DNA of 64,000 nucleotides from Pseudomonas mandelii (GCF_024138395.1 NZ_JAMYDU010000006.1:186001-250000); one strand, 5' to 3'. Counted from the first letter of the stretch, positions 35,142 to 47,093 are shown. Made by a program: numbers and translations. The notes: a model not told the origin generated them from the letters alone.

Positions 35142-37973
35142 ATGCAAGAAAGCGTGATGCAGCGCATGTGGAACAGCGCCTACCTATCCGGTAGTAACGC
35201 TGCCTATGTGGAAGAGCTCTACGAGCTCTACCTGCACGACCCTAACGCTGTGCCAGAAGAATGGCGCACCTACTTCCAGAAGTTGCCTGCTGACGGCAAC
35301 CCTGCCACTGATGTTTCGCACTCCACAATTCGCGATCATTTCGTCTTGCTGGCAAAGAACCAGCGCCGCGCCCAACCGGTTTCCGCCGGCAGCGTGAGCA
35401 GTGAGCACGAGAAGAAGCAAGTTGAAGTGCTGCGATTGATCCAGGCCTACCGTATGCGTGGCCACCAGGCAGCCCAGCTTGACCCGCTGGGGCTGTGGCA
35501 GCGTCCTGCACCTGCAGACCTGTCGATCAATCATTACGGCTTGACCAATGCCGATCTTGATACGACCTTCCGTGCCGGCGACCTGTTCATCGGCAAAGAG
35601 GAGGCGAGCCTACGCGAAATTCACGAAGCGTTGCAGCAGACATATTGCCGCACCATCGGCGCTGAATTTACGCATATCACCGATTCCGAGCAGCGCCAGT
35701 GGTTCCAGCAGCGTCTGGAAAGCGTGCGCGGCCGTCCGACGTACTCCGCCGACATCAAGGGCCACCTGCTCGAACGCGTCACCGCCGGCGAAGGTCTTGA
35801 AAAATACCTCGGGACCAAATACCCGGGTACCAAGCGTTTCGGTCTGGAAGGCGGCGAGAGCCTGATTCCGATGCTCGACGAGTTGATCCAGCGTTCCGGG
35901 TCCTACGGCACCAAGGAAATCGTCATCGGCATGGCCCACCGTGGTCGTCTGAACGTACTGGTCAACACCTTCGGCAAGAACCCGCGCGAGCTGTTCGACG
36001 AGTTCGAAGGCAAGAAGAAGGTCGAGCTGGGTTCCGGTGACGTTAAATATCACCAGGGCTTCTCGTCCAACGTGATGACCACCGGCGGTGAGGTTCACCT
36101 GGCCATGGCGTTCAACCCGTCCCACCTGGAAATCGTTTCCCCGGTGGTCGAGGGTTCGGTTCGCGCCCGTCAGGATCGTCGTAACGACCCTACCGGTGAG
36201 AAGGTTCTGCCGATCTCCATCCACGGTGACGCGGCATTCGCCGGTCAGGGTGTGGTGATGGAAACCTTCCAGATGTCGCAGACCCGCGGTTTCAAGACCG
36301 GCGGCACCGTGCACATCGTGATCAACAACCAGGTCGGTTTCACCATCAGCAACCCGCTGGACTCGCGCTCCACCGAGTACGCGACCGACGTTGCGAAGAT
36401 GATCCAGGCGCCGATCCTCCATGTAAATGGTGATGATCCGGAAGCCGTATTGTTCGTGACCCAACTGGCCATCGACTACCGCATGCAGTTCAAGCGTGAC
36501 GTGGTCATCGACCTGGTCTGCTACCGTCGTCGCGGCCACAACGAGGCCGACGAGCCTAGCGGCACCCAGCCAATCATGTATCAGCAGATCACCAAACAGC
36601 GCACCACCCGTGAGCTGTATGCCGATCGTCTGACCCAGGGCGGTGTGCTGGACGCAGAGCGTGTTCAGGCGAAAGTCGACGAATACCGCAATGCGCTGGA
36701 CAACGGTCTGCACGTAGTAAAAAGCCTGGTCAAAGAGCCGAACAAAGAGTTGTTCGTGGACTGGCGTCCGTATCTGGGCCACGCCTGGACTGCGCGTCAT
36801 GACACTCGCTTCGATCTGAAAACCTTGCAGGAACTGTCCGCCAAGCTGCTGGAAATTCCGGAAGGCTTCGTGGTTCAGCGCCAGGTCTCGAAAATCTACG
36901 AAGACCGTCAGAAAATGCAAGCCGGCGGCCTGCCGATCAACTGGGGTTACGCCGAAACCATGGCGTACGCGACCCTGGCGTTCGAAGGTCACCCGATTCG
37001 CATGACGGGTCAGGACATCGGTCGCGGTACGTTCTCGCACCGTCACGCTGTCTTGCACAACCAGAAAGACGCGGGTACCTACGTCCCTCTGCAAAACCTG
37101 TACAAGGGCCAGCCACGTTTCGACCTGTACGATTCGTTCCTGTCCGAAGAAGCCGTGCTGGCGTTCGAATACGGTTACTCGACCACCACGCCTGAGGCGC
37201 TGGTGATCTGGGAAGCCCAGTTCGGCGACTTCGCCAACGGTGCCCAAGTGGTCATCGACCAGTTCATCACCAGTGGCGAGCACAAGTGGGGTCGTCTCTG
37301 CGGTCTGACCATGCTGCTGCCGCACGGTTATGAAGGTCAGGGTCCGGAGCACTCTTCGGCTCGTCTGGAGCGTTACCTGCAGCTGTGCGCCGAGCACAAT
37401 ATTCAGGTAGCCGTGCCGACTACGCCGGCTCAGATCTACCACTTGCTGCGTCGTCAGGTGATTCGCCCGCTGCGCAAGCCGTTGATCGTTCTGACTCCGA
37501 AGTCGCTGCTGCGTCACAAACTGGCCATCTCGACCCTGGAAGATCTGGCCGAAGGTTCGTTCCAGACTGTTATCCCGGAAATCGATGCCCTGGACCCGAA
37601 AAAGGTCGAGCGCGTTGTTCTGTGTAGCGGCAAGGTCTACTACGACCTGCTGGAAAAACGCCGTGCCGAAGGTCGTGATGACATCGCCATCGTGCGTATC
37701 GAGCAGCTGTACCCATTCCCTGAGGACGACTTGAACGAAGTCCTGGCTCCGTACACCAACCTCAAACATATCGTTTGGTGTCAGGAAGAGCCGATGAACC
37801 AGGGTGCCTGGTACTGCAGCCAACACCACATGCGCCGCATCGTTGGCAATCACGACAAGTCTCTCGTACTTGAGTACGCGGGCCGTGATGCTTCTGCTGC
37901 ACCTGCTTGTGGTTACGCATCGATGCACGCTGAGCAGCAGGAACAACTGCTGCAAGACGCCTTTACTGTTTAA
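35142..37973 (+). CDS. sucA: 2-oxoglutarate dehydrogenase E1 component
   Basis: ThDP-dependent decarboxylase of the 2-oxoglutarate dehydrogenase complex. 943 residues: an N-terminal E2/E3-binding helix (about 1-40, WNSAYLSGSNAAYVEELYEL), ThDP domain with MAHRGRLNVLVNTFGKNPRE, GDAAFAGQGVVMETFQMSQ and the RRGHNEADEPSGTQP region, then the pyrimidine-binding domain with GQDIGRGTFSHRHAVLH and QFGDFANGAQVVIDQFI. It is coupled to sucB, 42 bases downstream. Confidence 0.97.
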   Translation: MQESVMQRMWNSAYLSGSNAAYVEELYELYLHDPNAVPEEWRTYFQKLPADGNPATDVSHSTIRDHFVLLAKNQRRAQPVSAGSVSSEHEKKQVEVLRLIQAYRMRGHQAAQLDPLGLWQRPAPADLSINHYGLTNADLDTTFRAGDLFIGKEEASLREIHEALQQTYCRTIGAEFTHITDSEQRQWFQQRLESVRGRPTYSADIKGHLLERVTAGEGLEKYLGTKYPGTKRFGLEGGESLIPMLDELIQRSGSYGTKEIVIGMAHRGRLNVLVNTFGKNPRELFDEFEGKKKVELGSGDVKYHQGFSSNVMTTGGEVHLAMAFNPSHLEIVSPVVEGSVRARQDRRNDPTGEKVLPISIHGDAAFAGQGVVMETFQMSQTRGFKTGGTVHIVINNQVGFTISNPLDSRSTEYATDVAKMIQAPILHVNGDDPEAVLFVTQLAIDYRMQFKRDVVIDLVCYRRRGHNEADEPSGTQPIMYQQITKQRTTRELYADRLTQGGVLDAERVQAKVDEYRNALDNGLHVVKSLVKEPNKELFVDWRPYLGHAWTARHDTRFDLKTLQELSAKLLEIPEGFVVQRQVSKIYEDRQKMQAGGLPINWGYAETMAYATLAFEGHPIRMTGQDIGRGTFSHRHAVLHNQKDAGTYVPLQNLYKGQPRFDLYDSFLSEEAVLAFEYGYSTTTPEALVIWEAQFGDFANGAQVVIDQFITSGEHKWGRLCGLTMLLPHGYEGQGPEHSSARLERYLQLCAEHNIQVAVPTTPAQIYHLLRRQVIRPLRKPLIVLTPKSLLRHKLAISTLEDLAEGSFQTVIPEIDALDPKKVERVVLCSGKVYYDLLEKRRAEGRDDIAIVRIEQLYPFPEDDLNEVLAPYTNLKHIVWCQEEPMNQGAWYCSQHHMRRIVGNHDKSLVLEYAGRDASAAPACGYASMHAEQQEQLLQDAFTV

Positions 37974-38015
37974 CGCCTTCGCGCACCTGAAACCGAATTT
38001 AAGGACTCACAGATA

Positions 38016-39230
38016 ATGGCTATCGAAATCAAAGCCCCCACTTTCCCGGAATCGGTTGCCGATGGCACCGTTGCCACTTGGCACAAAAAACCGGGCGACG
38101 CCGTCAAGCGTGACGAACTGATCGTCGACATCGAAACCGACAAAGTCGTACTGGAAGTGTTGGCTACCGCTGACGGCGTGCTGGGCGCTATCGTCAAGAA
38201 CGAAGGCGACACCGTTCTGTCCGACGAAGTTCTGGGCTCCATCGGTGAGGGCAGTGCTGCTGCCGCTGCTCCAGCCGCCGCTGCTGCACCTGCTGCCGCT
38301 GCTCCAGCCGAAGCGGGCGAAGAAGATCCTGTTGCTGCACCGGCTGCTCGCAAGCTGGCTGAAGAAAACGGCATCAACATCGCTTCCGTTGCCGGCACTG
38401 GCAAAGGCGGTCGTGTGACCAAGGAAGACGTGGTAGCAGCTGTTGCCGCCAAGAAAGCCGCGCCGGCTGCCGCACCTGCCAAGGCTGCTGCACCTGCTGC
38501 CGCTGCCCCGGTATTCGCTGCCGGTGATCGCGTAGAAAAACGCGTACCGATGACCCGCGTGCGCGCCACCGTTGCCAAGCGTCTGGTTGAAGCTCAATCG
38601 AACATGGCGATGCTGACCACTTTCAACGAAGTCGACATGACCGAAGTCATGGCCCTGCGTTCGAAGTACAAGGATCTGTTCGAGAAGTCCCACAACGGCG
38701 TGCGCCTGGGCTTCATGTCGTTCTTCGTCAAGGCTGCCACCGAAGCGCTGAAACGCTTCCCGGCTGTCAACGCGTCGATCGACGGTGCTGACATCGTTTA
38801 TCACGGCTACGCTGACGTCGGTGTTGCTGTTTCCAGCGACCGCGGCCTGGTTGTACCGGTTCTGCGTAACGCCGAACTGATGAGCCTGGCTGAAATCGAA
38901 GGCGGCATCGCCACCTTTGGCAAGAAGGCTCGTGACGGCAAGCTGTCGATGGACGAAATGACCGGTGGTACGTTCACCATCACCAACGGTGGTACCTTCG
39001 GTTCGATGATGTCGACCCCGATCGTCAACCCGCCACAAGCGGCCATCCTGGGCATGCACAACATTCTGCAGCGTCCTATGGCGATCAACGGTCAAGTCGT
39101 TATCCGTCCGATGATGTACCTCGCTCTGTCCTACGATCACCGTTTGATCGACGGCAAAGAAGCTGTGACCTTCCTGGTTACCATCAAGAACCTGCTGGAA
39201 GACCCGGCTCGTTTGCTGCTGGATATCTGA
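38016..39230 (+). CDS. sucB: Dihydrolipoyl succinyltransferase (E2 of 2-oxoglutarate dehydrogenase)
   Basis: E2 core enzyme that moves succinyl groups from lipoate to CoA. 404 residues: one lipoyl domain (1-77; lipoyl Lys in [14 protein letters not shown]), an Ala/Pro-rich swinging linker (about 80-105 and again 145-165), a peripheral-subunit-binding domain ([20 protein letters not shown]), and the catalytic domain with His and Asp in [15 protein letters not shown]. It lies between sucA and lpd in the TCA operon. Confidence 0.97.
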   Translation: MAIEIKAPTFPESVADGTVATWHKKPGDAVKRDELIVDIETDKVVLEVLATADGVLGAIVKNEGDTVLSDEVLGSIGEGSAAAAAPAAAAAPAAAAPAEAGEEDPVAAPAARKLAEENGINIASVAGTGKGGRVTKEDVVAAVAAKKAAPAAAPAKAAAPAAAAPVFAAGDRVEKRVPMTRVRATVAKRLVEAQSNMAMLTTFNEVDMTEVMALRSKYKDLFEKSHNGVRLGFMSFFVKAATEALKRFPAVNASIDGADIVYHGYADVGVAVSSDRGLVVPVLRNAELMSLAEIEGGIATFGKKARDGKLSMDEMTGGTFTITNGGTFGSMMSTPIVNPPQAAILGMHNILQRPMAINGQVVIRPMMYLALSYDHRLIDGKEAVTFLVTIKNLLEDPARLLLDI

Positions 39231-39337
39231 TTTCGTTGCACGGGCCGTTCAGTGATGAGCGGCTCTTCTGTAATGACCAGCTTCGTCCCACGACGGTCCT
39301 CAAAAGGGATCGTCCGGTTTGATTCGAGAAGGAATGA

Positions 39338-40777
<1,440 letters not shown>

Positions 40778-40911
40778 GACAATAAGAAACCACGGCGGTA
40801 TGGCCCGTCGTGAGCCTTGCATGCAAGACTCACCGCGGAATATCCGCTGGACGCAGTCTTGCGTAGCTGCACCGGTTGTCCGGAAAGGTTACGCAAGCAG
40901 CAGTCACAGGT

Positions 40912-40939
40912 GGTGCGGCACTTGAACAAGTGCAGCACC
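40912..40939 (+). promoter_or_regulatory. Stem-loop in the lpd-sucC leader
   Basis: GGTGCGGCACTTG and CAAGTGCAGCACC form a 13-bp arm pair with a mismatch and a very small loop, 35 bases before sucC. There is no T-run, so it is not an intrinsic terminator. A processing or mRNA-stability role is inferred. Confidence 0.4.
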
Positions 40940-40973
40940 GAATGCGCAGTACCTAACGAAGACGGTAATAAGC

Positions 40974-42140
40974 ATGAATCTTCACGAGTATCAGGGTAAG
41001 CAGCTGTTCGCTGAATACGGCCTGCCAGTTTCGACCGGTTACGCAGTAGACACCCCGGAAGCAGCAGCAGAAGCTTGCGACAAAATCGGCGGCACCGAGT
41101 GGGTTGTCAAAGCCCAGGTCCACGCTGGTGGTCGCGGTAAAGCGGGCGGCGTAAAGCTGGTTCGCAGCAAAGAAGACGCCAAAGCATTCGCTCAACAGTG
41201 GTTGGGCAAGCGTCTGGTGACTTACCAGACTGATGCCAATGGTCAGCCAGTCACCAAGATCCTGGTTGAGTCGTGCACTGATATCGCTAAAGAGCTGTAC
41301 CTGGGCGCTGTCGTTGACCGTTCGAGCCGTCGCATCGTGTTCATGGCTTCCACCGAAGGTGGCGTGGACATCGAGAAAATCGCTCACGACACCCCTGAGA
41401 AAATTCTCAAGGCCACTATCGATCCACTGGTTGGCGCTCAGCCATTCCAGGGTCGCGAGCTGGCATTCCAGCTGGGTCTGGAAGGCAAGCAAGTTGCTCA
41501 GTTCGCCAAGATCTTCGTAGGTCTGGCCAAGCTGTTCAAGGATCACGACCTGGCTCTGCTGGAAGTGAACCCGCTGGTGATCAAGGCTGACGGCGATCTG
41601 CATTGCCTCGATGCCAAGATCAACATCGACGCCAACGCCATGTACCGTCAGCCTAAGCTGAAGACTTTCCACGATCCGTCGCAAGACGATCCGCGCGAAG
41701 CGCACGCTGCCAAGTTCGAACTGAACTACGTAGCACTGGAAGGCAACATCGGCTGCATGGTCAACGGTGCTGGCCTGGCCATGGGTACCATGGACATCGT
41801 CAACCTGCATGGCGGCAAACCAGCCAACTTCCTCGACGTGGGCGGCGGTGCTACCAAAGAACGCGTTACCGAAGCGTTCAAGATCATCCTGTCCGACACT
41901 AACGTCGCTGCAGTATTGGTCAACATCTTCGGCGGCATCGTTCGTTGCGACATGATTGCTGAAGGCATCATCGGCGCTGTGAAAGAAGTCGGCGTGAAAA
42001 TCCCGGTTGTTGTTCGCCTTGAAGGCAACAACGCTGAGCTGGGCGCTAAAGTACTGGCAGAAAGCGGTTTGAACATCATCGCTGCTACCAGCCTGACCGA
42101 CGCTGCTCAACAAGTCGTTAAAGCTGCGGAGGGCAAATAA
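40974..42140 (+). CDS. sucC: Succinyl-CoA synthetase beta subunit (ADP-forming)
   Basis: Substrate-level phosphorylation step of the TCA cycle. 388 residues: ATP-grasp domain with [18 protein letters not shown] and [19 protein letters not shown], then a C-terminal CoA/subunit domain ([46 protein letters not shown]). It overlaps sucD by one base (TAATG) and follows a 196-bp leader after lpd. Confidence 0.98.
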   Translation: MNLHEYQGKQLFAEYGLPVSTGYAVDTPEAAAEACDKIGGTEWVVKAQVHAGGRGKAGGVKLVRSKEDAKAFAQQWLGKRLVTYQTDANGQPVTKILVESCTDIAKELYLGAVVDRSSRRIVFMASTEGGVDIEKIAHDTPEKILKATIDPLVGAQPFQGRELAFQLGLEGKQVAQFAKIFVGLAKLFKDHDLALLEVNPLVIKADGDLHCLDAKINIDANAMYRQPKLKTFHDPSQDDPREAHAAKFELNYVALEGNIGCMVNGAGLAMGTMDIVNLHGGKPANFLDVGGGATKERVTEAFKIILSDTNVAAVLVNIFGGIVRCDMIAEGIIGAVKEVGVKIPVVVRLEGNNAELGAKVLAESGLNIIAATSLTDAAQQVVKAAEGK

Positions 42141-43021
42141 TGAGCGTCCTGATCAATAAAGACACCAAAGTTATCTGCCAGGGCATTACCGGTTCGCAAG
42201 GTAGTTTCCACACCCAGCAAGCCATCGAGTACGGCACCAAGATGGTTGGTGGTGTAACTCCAGGCAAAGGCGGCACCGAGCACCTGGGTCTGCCAGTGTT
42301 CAACACCGTGAAAGACGCTGTAGCTGCCACTGGCGCCACCGCCAGCGTGATCTACGTTCCAGCTCCTTTCTGCAAGGACTCCATCCTGGAAGCAGCCTTC
42401 GGCGGCATCAAGCTGATCGTTTGCATCACTGAAGGCATTCCTACCCTGGACATGCTGGATGCCAAGGTCAAGTGCGACGAGCTGGGCGTAGTCCTGATCG
42501 GTCCTAACTGCCCAGGCGTGATCACTCCAGGCGAATGCAAGATCGGCATCATGCCTGGTCACATTCACTTGCCAGGCAAGGTCGGTATCGTTTCCCGTTC
42601 CGGCACCCTGACCTACGAAGCTGTGAAGCAGACTACTGACGCCGGTTTCGGTCAGTCGACTTGCGTCGGCATCGGTGGTGACCCGATCCCGGGTTCGAAC
42701 TTCATCGACATCCTGAAGTTGTTCCAGGAAGACCCGAAGACCGAAGCGATCGTAATGATCGGTGAGATCGGCGGTTCGGCTGAAGAAGAAGCGGCTGCCT
42801 ACATCAAGGCAAACGTGACCAAGCCGGTTGTTTCCTACATCGCTGGTGTGACTGCCCCTGCGGGCAAGCGCATGGGCCATGCTGGCGCAATCATCTCTGG
42901 CGGCAAAGGCACTGCAGACGAGAAGTTTGCTGCCCTGGAAGACGCAGGCGTTAAAACCGTGCGTTCGCTGGCAGACATCGGCAAGGCTTTGTCCGAGCTG
43001 ACCGGTTGGGCGATCAAGTAA
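42140..43021 (+). CDS. sucD: Succinyl-CoA synthetase alpha subunit
   Basis: Partner of SucC; carries the phosphohistidine. 293 residues: CoA-binding Rossmann part ([38 protein letters not shown]), [20 protein letters not shown], and the active His in [10 protein letters not shown]-type segment, read as [20 protein letters not shown] (His about 247). It ends the TCA operon; a terminator follows 28 bases after the stop. Confidence 0.98.
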   Translation: MSVLINKDTKVICQGITGSQGSFHTQQAIEYGTKMVGGVTPGKGGTEHLGLPVFNTVKDAVAATGATASVIYVPAPFCKDSILEAAFGGIKLIVCITEGIPTLDMLDAKVKCDELGVVLIGPNCPGVITPGECKIGIMPGHIHLPGKVGIVSRSGTLTYEAVKQTTDAGFGQSTCVGIGGDPIPGSNFIDILKLFQEDPKTEAIVMIGEIGGSAEEEAAAYIKANVTKPVVSYIAGVTAPAGKRMGHAGAIISGGKGTADEKFAALEDAGVKTVRSLADIGKALSELTGWAIK

Positions 43022-43048
43022 GCCTCGCGCTTAGCTTGTAACTCTGCT

Positions 43049-43078
43049 GACAAAGGCCACCTTCGGGTGGCCTTTGTC
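43049..43078 (+). terminator. Terminator after sucD
   Basis: Perfect 13-bp stem GACAAAGGCCACC / GGTGGCCTTTGTC with a UUCG tetraloop. The T-tail is short. Confidence 0.8.
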
Positions 43079-43085
43079 ATTTGCG

Positions 43086-43190
43086 AAAATCAAAAGATCG
43101 CAGCCTCGTTGCACTCGACAGCTCCTACAAGGTTTCGTATCCCCTGTAGGAGCTGTCGAGTGCAACGAGGCTGCGATCTTTTGATCTTTT
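43086..43190. repeat. Long-armed REP-type inverted repeat after sucD
   Basis: Arms of about 44 bases (43086-43129 and 43145-43190) are near-perfect complements: AAAATCAAAAGATCGCAGCC... and its partner. This is the same family as 4418-4512 and 9331-9432, with an added TCGTTGCACTCGA segment. The rest of the 390-bp sucD-brnQ gap holds only a small hairpin (43201-43220). Confidence 0.88.
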
Positions 43191-43411
43191 TATATGTAAA
43201 CGCGACATTGAAGTGTCGCGTATCGGATAGATCGCACCCTAACAGTGCGTTTGTCGTGCAAATTCGTTAGGCTAGCAGCCATTTTTGCGTCCGCGGCCCA
43301 CAAGGCAGCGACGCGCTAAACGGGTTAGTCCTATACGGGCCGACAGCATTTCCCTCACCCATAAGGGAAATCCCTCTCTAAATTCCGATTCAGTAGTGTG
43401 GTATTTCCTTA

Positions 43412-44725
43412 ATGAAAGTGTTGAAAGGCCAGGACATCCTGGCACTGGGTTTTATGACGTTTGCCCTGTTTGTCGGGGCTGGCAACATCATCTTCCCGCC
43501 TATCGTCGGTTTGCAGTCCGGGCCTAATGTCTGGATGGCGGCGCTGGGTTTTCTGATTACCGCGGTGGGTTTGCCGGTGATCACCGTTGTCGCCCTGGCC
43601 AAGGTCGGTGGTGCAATGGATGCCTTGAGCAGCCCGATCGGTAAAGTCGCCGGTGGCCTCCTGGCAGCCGCGTGCTACCTCGCTGTCGGCCCGTTGTTCG
43701 CGACCCCGCGCACCGCGACCGTGTCGTTCGAGGTGGGTTTGGCGCCGCTGACTGGCGAGAGCCCGCTGGCGCTGTTTCTCTATAGCTCGGTGTACTTCCT
43801 GGTGGTGTTCTTCATCTCGCTCTATCCGGGCCGCCTGCTCGATACCGTAGGACGTTTCCTTGCACCGCTGAAGATCATCGCCCTGGCCGCTCTCGGCATC
43901 GCCGCGTTCGCGTTGCCGGCCGGTGATATTGGCGTGGCCACTCCTGAATATGTCGCAGCACCGTTCTCCCAAGGCTTTATCAATGGTTACCTGACCATGG
44001 ATACCCTGGGCGCGCTGGTATTCGGCATTGTCATCGTCAATGCAATCCGCTCCCGTGGCGTGGAATCACCGGCGTTGATCACCCGTTACGCGATCATTGC
44101 CGGGCTGATTGCTGGCGTGGGTCTGGCGCTGGTTTATGTCAGTCTGTTCCGCCTCGGTTCGGGCAGCCATGAAGTAGCCGCCGGTGCTGCCAACGGCGCG
44201 GCGGTATTGCATGCGTACGTTCAACACACCTTTGGTTCGTTGGGCAGCGGTTTCCTTGCGGTGCTGATCTCCCTGGCCTGCCTGGTGACAGCGGTCGGTC
44301 TGACATGCGCCTGTGCCGAATACTTCAGCCGTGTACTGCCACTGTCCTACAAGACACTGGTGATCATCCTGGCTGCATTCTCGCTGTTGGTGTCCAATCT
44401 GGGCCTCACTAAGCTGATCGCGTTCTCGATCCCGGTGCTGACCGCCATCTACCCGCCGTGCATCGCCCTGGTAGCGCTGAGTTTCTGCAAGGACCTCTGG
44501 CATGAGCAGGGCCGCATTGTTGGTCCGGTGATGCTGGTGTCGTTCATCTTCGGTCTGATCGATGCCCTCAAGGGCGCCGGTCTGGCTGACTGGATGCCGA
44601 CTCAACTGACTCACTTGCCGCTGAGCGAGCAGGGTCTGGCGTGGCTGGTGCCGTCGGTCATGACGCTGGTAGTCGCCGTGGTCTGCGACCGTCTATTGGG
44701 CAAGCGCGAAGAAGCGCTGGCTTAA
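43412..44725 (+). CDS. brnQ: Branched-chain amino acid transport carrier BrnQ (LIV-II)
   Basis: Sodium-coupled importer of leucine, isoleucine and valine at the inner membrane. 437 residues, about 12 helices, with the LIV-II opening [20 protein letters not shown] and [13 protein letters not shown] and the later [15 protein letters not shown] segment. It stands alone between a REP/terminator block and a strong terminator. No leader peptide or operator was identified upstream. Confidence 0.95.
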   Translation: MKVLKGQDILALGFMTFALFVGAGNIIFPPIVGLQSGPNVWMAALGFLITAVGLPVITVVALAKVGGAMDALSSPIGKVAGGLLAAACYLAVGPLFATPRTATVSFEVGLAPLTGESPLALFLYSSVYFLVVFFISLYPGRLLDTVGRFLAPLKIIALAALGIAAFALPAGDIGVATPEYVAAPFSQGFINGYLTMDTLGALVFGIVIVNAIRSRGVESPALITRYAIIAGLIAGVGLALVYVSLFRLGSGSHEVAAGAANGAAVLHAYVQHTFGSLGSGFLAVLISLACLVTAVGLTCACAEYFSRVLPLSYKTLVIILAAFSLLVSNLGLTKLIAFSIPVLTAIYPPCIALVALSFCKDLWHEQGRIVGPVMLVSFIFGLIDALKGAGLADWMPTQLTHLPLSEQGLAWLVPSVMTLVVAVVCDRLLGKREEALA

Positions 44726-44769
44726 GCTGCTTCATGGGCCGCCATAAGCGGGCCCTTGAGCTGCAAATG

Positions 44770-44806
44770 GAAATGCCCCGTATCAATCGATACGGGGCAT
44801 TTTTTT
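44770..44806 (+). terminator. Terminator after brnQ
   Basis: 13-bp perfect stem AAATGCCCCGTAT / ATACGGGGCATTT, 7-base loop CAATCG-type, and a run of T. Confidence 0.92.
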
Positions 44807-44854
44807 ATGGGCGGGATGCGGTGTCTTTTTCCTTGCGCTAACGTCGAAGCACTA

Positions 44855-44966
44855 CCTGTGTAGGAGCGAGGCTTGCCCGCGAAGGCGGTGTCACATGCAA
44901 AAAAATTATCGACTGACACGCCGTCTTCGCGGGCAAGTCGGATCGCCGCATCGCTCGCTCCTACAG
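44855..44966. repeat. REP doublet, right half with a ~16-bp insert
   Basis: The left REP (about 44859-44890) is normal. The right copy reads GCGGGCAAG then TCGGATCGCCGCATCG then CTCGCTCCTACA, so about 16 bases interrupt the conserved core. The same insert, with one change, occurs at 59391-59411. Confidence 0.85.
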
Positions 44967-44997
44967 GTTCTACTGCCAATGTCTCACAGGGAATTGC

Positions 44998-45735
44998 ATG
45001 TCGTTCATCCACGCCAATCTGATCCACATCCTCGCCGCGCTCTGGTTTGTCGTCTGCTGGGGCGGTTACACCCGTTACGCTTCATGGAAGGCCCGCGACA
45101 CCGCGTGCCTGGCCAGCGTGTTGCACTTGTATCGCGAAGACTGGATGCGCCGCATGCTGTTGCGCGACAACCGCATTGCCGATGCCAGCGTGATCGGTAA
45201 CCTGGAACGCAACGCCTCGTTCTTCGCTTCCAGCACGTTGATTATCCTGGCCGGTATTCTCACGGTATTGGGTGCGTCCGACAGAGCCGTGTCGTTGCTG
45301 GCGGATATCCCGATGGTGCAACAGGCCTCCCAAGGGATGTCGGAGATCAAGTTGTTGTGCCTGGCGCTGGTGTTTGTCTATGCGTTCTTTACGTTCAGCT
45401 GGTGCATGCGGCAGTACAACTTTGCGGCGATTCTGGTGGGCTCGGCGCCGATGGTCGGCGAGCGTCATGTGTCTGAGCAAGAGCGCAAAGCCTTCGCTTC
45501 CCGAGCCGCCCGTGTCATCTCCATGGCGGCCAACCAGTTCAACTTCGGTCTGCGTTCCTATTACTTTGGCATGACCATGCTGGCGTGGTTCGTCAGCCCC
45601 TGGTTGTTCATGCTGATGAGTGCCGGCGTCGTGCTGGTGTTGTATCGCCGCGAGTTTCACTCCGACGTTCTTGATGTAATGGTGTATACCCCTACAGAGG
45701 CGCCATTGCCTGAAGCGAACAAGGAGGCTGCTTGA
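44998..45735 (+). CDS. DUF599 family membrane protein
   Basis: 245-residue inner-membrane protein with four or five helices (about 8-24, 72-95, 115-137 and 185-220). The DUF599 hallmark GNLERNASFFASSTLIILAG is clear. A basic loop (ERHVSEQERKAFASRAARV) lies between helices. The family has no assigned function. It starts with an ATG at 44998 after CAGGGAATT and overlaps the next gene by one base. Confidence 0.88.
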   Translation: MSFIHANLIHILAALWFVVCWGGYTRYASWKARDTACLASVLHLYREDWMRRMLLRDNRIADASVIGNLERNASFFASSTLIILAGILTVLGASDRAVSLLADIPMVQQASQGMSEIKLLCLALVFVYAFFTFSWCMRQYNFAAILVGSAPMVGERHVSEQERKAFASRAARVISMAANQFNFGLRSYYFGMTMLAWFVSPWLFMLMSAGVVLVLYRREFHSDVLDVMVYTPTEAPLPEANKEAA

Positions 45736-46136
45736 TGAGTATTCCGTTCTGGTGTGTGTTTATCAGCGCATTGTTGATTTACGTGGCAAAGATTCCAGTG
45801 GCCAAGGCCATGAACGAGCAGGGGGGTTACAACAATCACCTGCCGCGCCAGCAGCAGGCGCAACTTACCGGCTTTGGTGCCCGTGCATTGGCGGCCCACC
45901 AGAACAGTTTCGAGGCGTTCTTATTGTTCGCGGTAGGGGTGTTGATGGCGCACACCACGCAGACGGCAGGATGGCTGATCGATACGCTGGCAATCATCTT
46001 TGTGATCGCGCGCATCATTTACTTGCTGTGCTATTGGGCAGATCTGGCCTGGCAGCGCAGTCTGGTGTGGTTTGTGGGTTTGGTGTGTTCGTTGTTGCTG
46101 ATGATTAGTCCGACTTTTAGAACAATTTTGCTCTAA
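45735..46136 (+). CDS. MAPEG-family membrane protein
   Basis: 133-residue protein with the four-helix MAPEG layout (glutathione/eicosanoid-type membrane enzymes; bacterial roles unclear). Landmarks are GFGARALAAHQNSFEAFLLF (about 50-69) and RIIYLLCYWADLAWQRSLVW. The ATG at 45735 overlaps the DUF599 TGA (TGATGA), so both genes are coupled. Followed by a bidirectional terminator. Confidence 0.85.
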   Translation: MSIPFWCVFISALLIYVAKIPVAKAMNEQGGYNNHLPRQQQAQLTGFGARALAAHQNSFEAFLLFAVGVLMAHTTQTAGWLIDTLAIIFVIARIIYLLCYWADLAWQRSLVWFVGLVCSLLLMISPTFRTILL

Positions 46137-46152
46137 CACTTATCGCCAATAA

Positions 46153-46184
46153 AAAGAAAACCCGCACTTGGCGGGTTTTCTTTA
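46153..46184. terminator. Bidirectional terminator
   Basis: AAAGAAAACCCGC / GCGGGTTTTCTTT stem (13 bp) with a 5-base loop, between the MAPEG gene and the converging lipoprotein gene. Confidence 0.9.
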
Positions 46185-46201
46185 TCACACTAAAAACGGT
46201 T

Positions 46202-46459
46202 TTAGTTTTTAGGTGCTTCTGGCGCTGGAGCTGGAGCGGCTTCTTTTGCCGCTGCTGCGTTCGATTCAGCCTGAGCTTTGGCAGCTTCGGCGTTTTCTTT
46301 TGCAGCCTCGTTCACTTTATCCTGAGCTTCGCCCATTTTCTCCTGAGCTTGCTCGGAATGTTTGGCGGCATCTTGAGCTTTGTCCTCGGATTTTTTATCG
46401 CAGGCAGCGAGACCGAGGGTAGCGGTCAACATCAAGGCAATAGCTAAAGTCTTACGCAT
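46202..46459 (-). CDS. Small alanine-rich coiled-coil lipoprotein
   Basis: 84-residue lipoprotein: signal MRKTLAIALMLTATLGLAAC with lipobox LAAC (Cys20). A long charged helix of Ala/Glu/Lys/Gln heptads (about 24-70; EKMGEAQDKVNEAAKENAEA) is followed by a Pro/Ala tail. The layout resembles small structural outer-membrane lipoproteins that form coiled coils. Function not known. The ATG at 46459 follows a GGAGAAAC ribosome site. Confidence 0.82.
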   Translation of the reverse strand: MRKTLAIALMLTATLGLAACDKKSEDKAQDAAKHSEQAQEKMGEAQDKVNEAAKENAEAAKAQAESNAAAAKEAAPAPAPEAPKN

Positions 46460-46616
46460 GGGGTGTTTCTCCTTATGGAAATATCTACTTGGCCTTTCGA
46501 GCACGGCGATCAGGGTTAAGTTCCTTAATTCGCACAGATATATAAGTTTGTTTTGCAGCGGAACTTTTGCCCTCTAGCCTGCTGCTTTGCCCGGACACTA
46601 AGAAGAGTTTTATCAA

Positions 46617-47093
46617 ATGGCCGAAAACCCCGTTTTTGAGCGTGCGACGCGCTTCCTGTCGGCATTGCGGCATTGTCAGGTACTCGGCATGCGTGTTCAC
46701 AGCGCCAGCAGCGAAGGGTTGACGGTAATTCTGCCCTACAGCCCGCAGATCGTCGGCAATCCGCAAACCGGGGTGATTCATGGCGGAGCGGTGACCGCGC
46801 TGATGGACACCGCCTGCGGCATGGCCACCCTTTGCGTGCTGCCCGAATTCGAAGTCTGTCCGACGCTCGACTTGCGCATCGACTACATGCGCGCCGCCGA
46901 GCCGCACAAGGACGTGTACGGCTTCGCCCAATGCTACCGAGTGACCACCGACGTGATCTTCGCGCGCGGTTTTGCCTACCAGGACGATCCCGAACAGCCC
47001 ATCGCCCATGTGGTGGGCACGTTCATGCGCATGGGCAAGGGCATCAAAGGCACTAAAGGTTTTGGCGGCGCCATGGCCGGAGGTGCGAAATGA
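46617..47093 (+). CDS. PaaI-type hotdog thioesterase (first of a pair)
   Basis: 158-residue hotdog-fold acyl-CoA thioesterase. Motif IHGGAVTALMDTACGMA (about 59-76) carries the Gly-rich active-site loop and the catalytic Asp, followed by TLDLRIDYMRAA and the VTTDVIFARGFAY strand. Substrate unknown. The stop overlaps the next gene by 4 bases (ATGA), so the two are co-translated. Confidence 0.88.
   Translation: MAENPVFERATRFLSALRHCQVLGMRVHSASSEGLTVILPYSPQIVGNPQTGVIHGGAVTALMDTACGMATLCVLPEFEVCPTLDLRIDYMRAAEPHKDVYGFAQCYRVTTDVIFARGFAYQDDPEQPIAHVVGTFMRMGKGIKGTKGFGGAMAGGAK

Noticed and set aside
35610-37955. 781-codon open frame antisense to sucA
   Set aside because: Same reason; sucA motifs on the plus strand are unambiguous.
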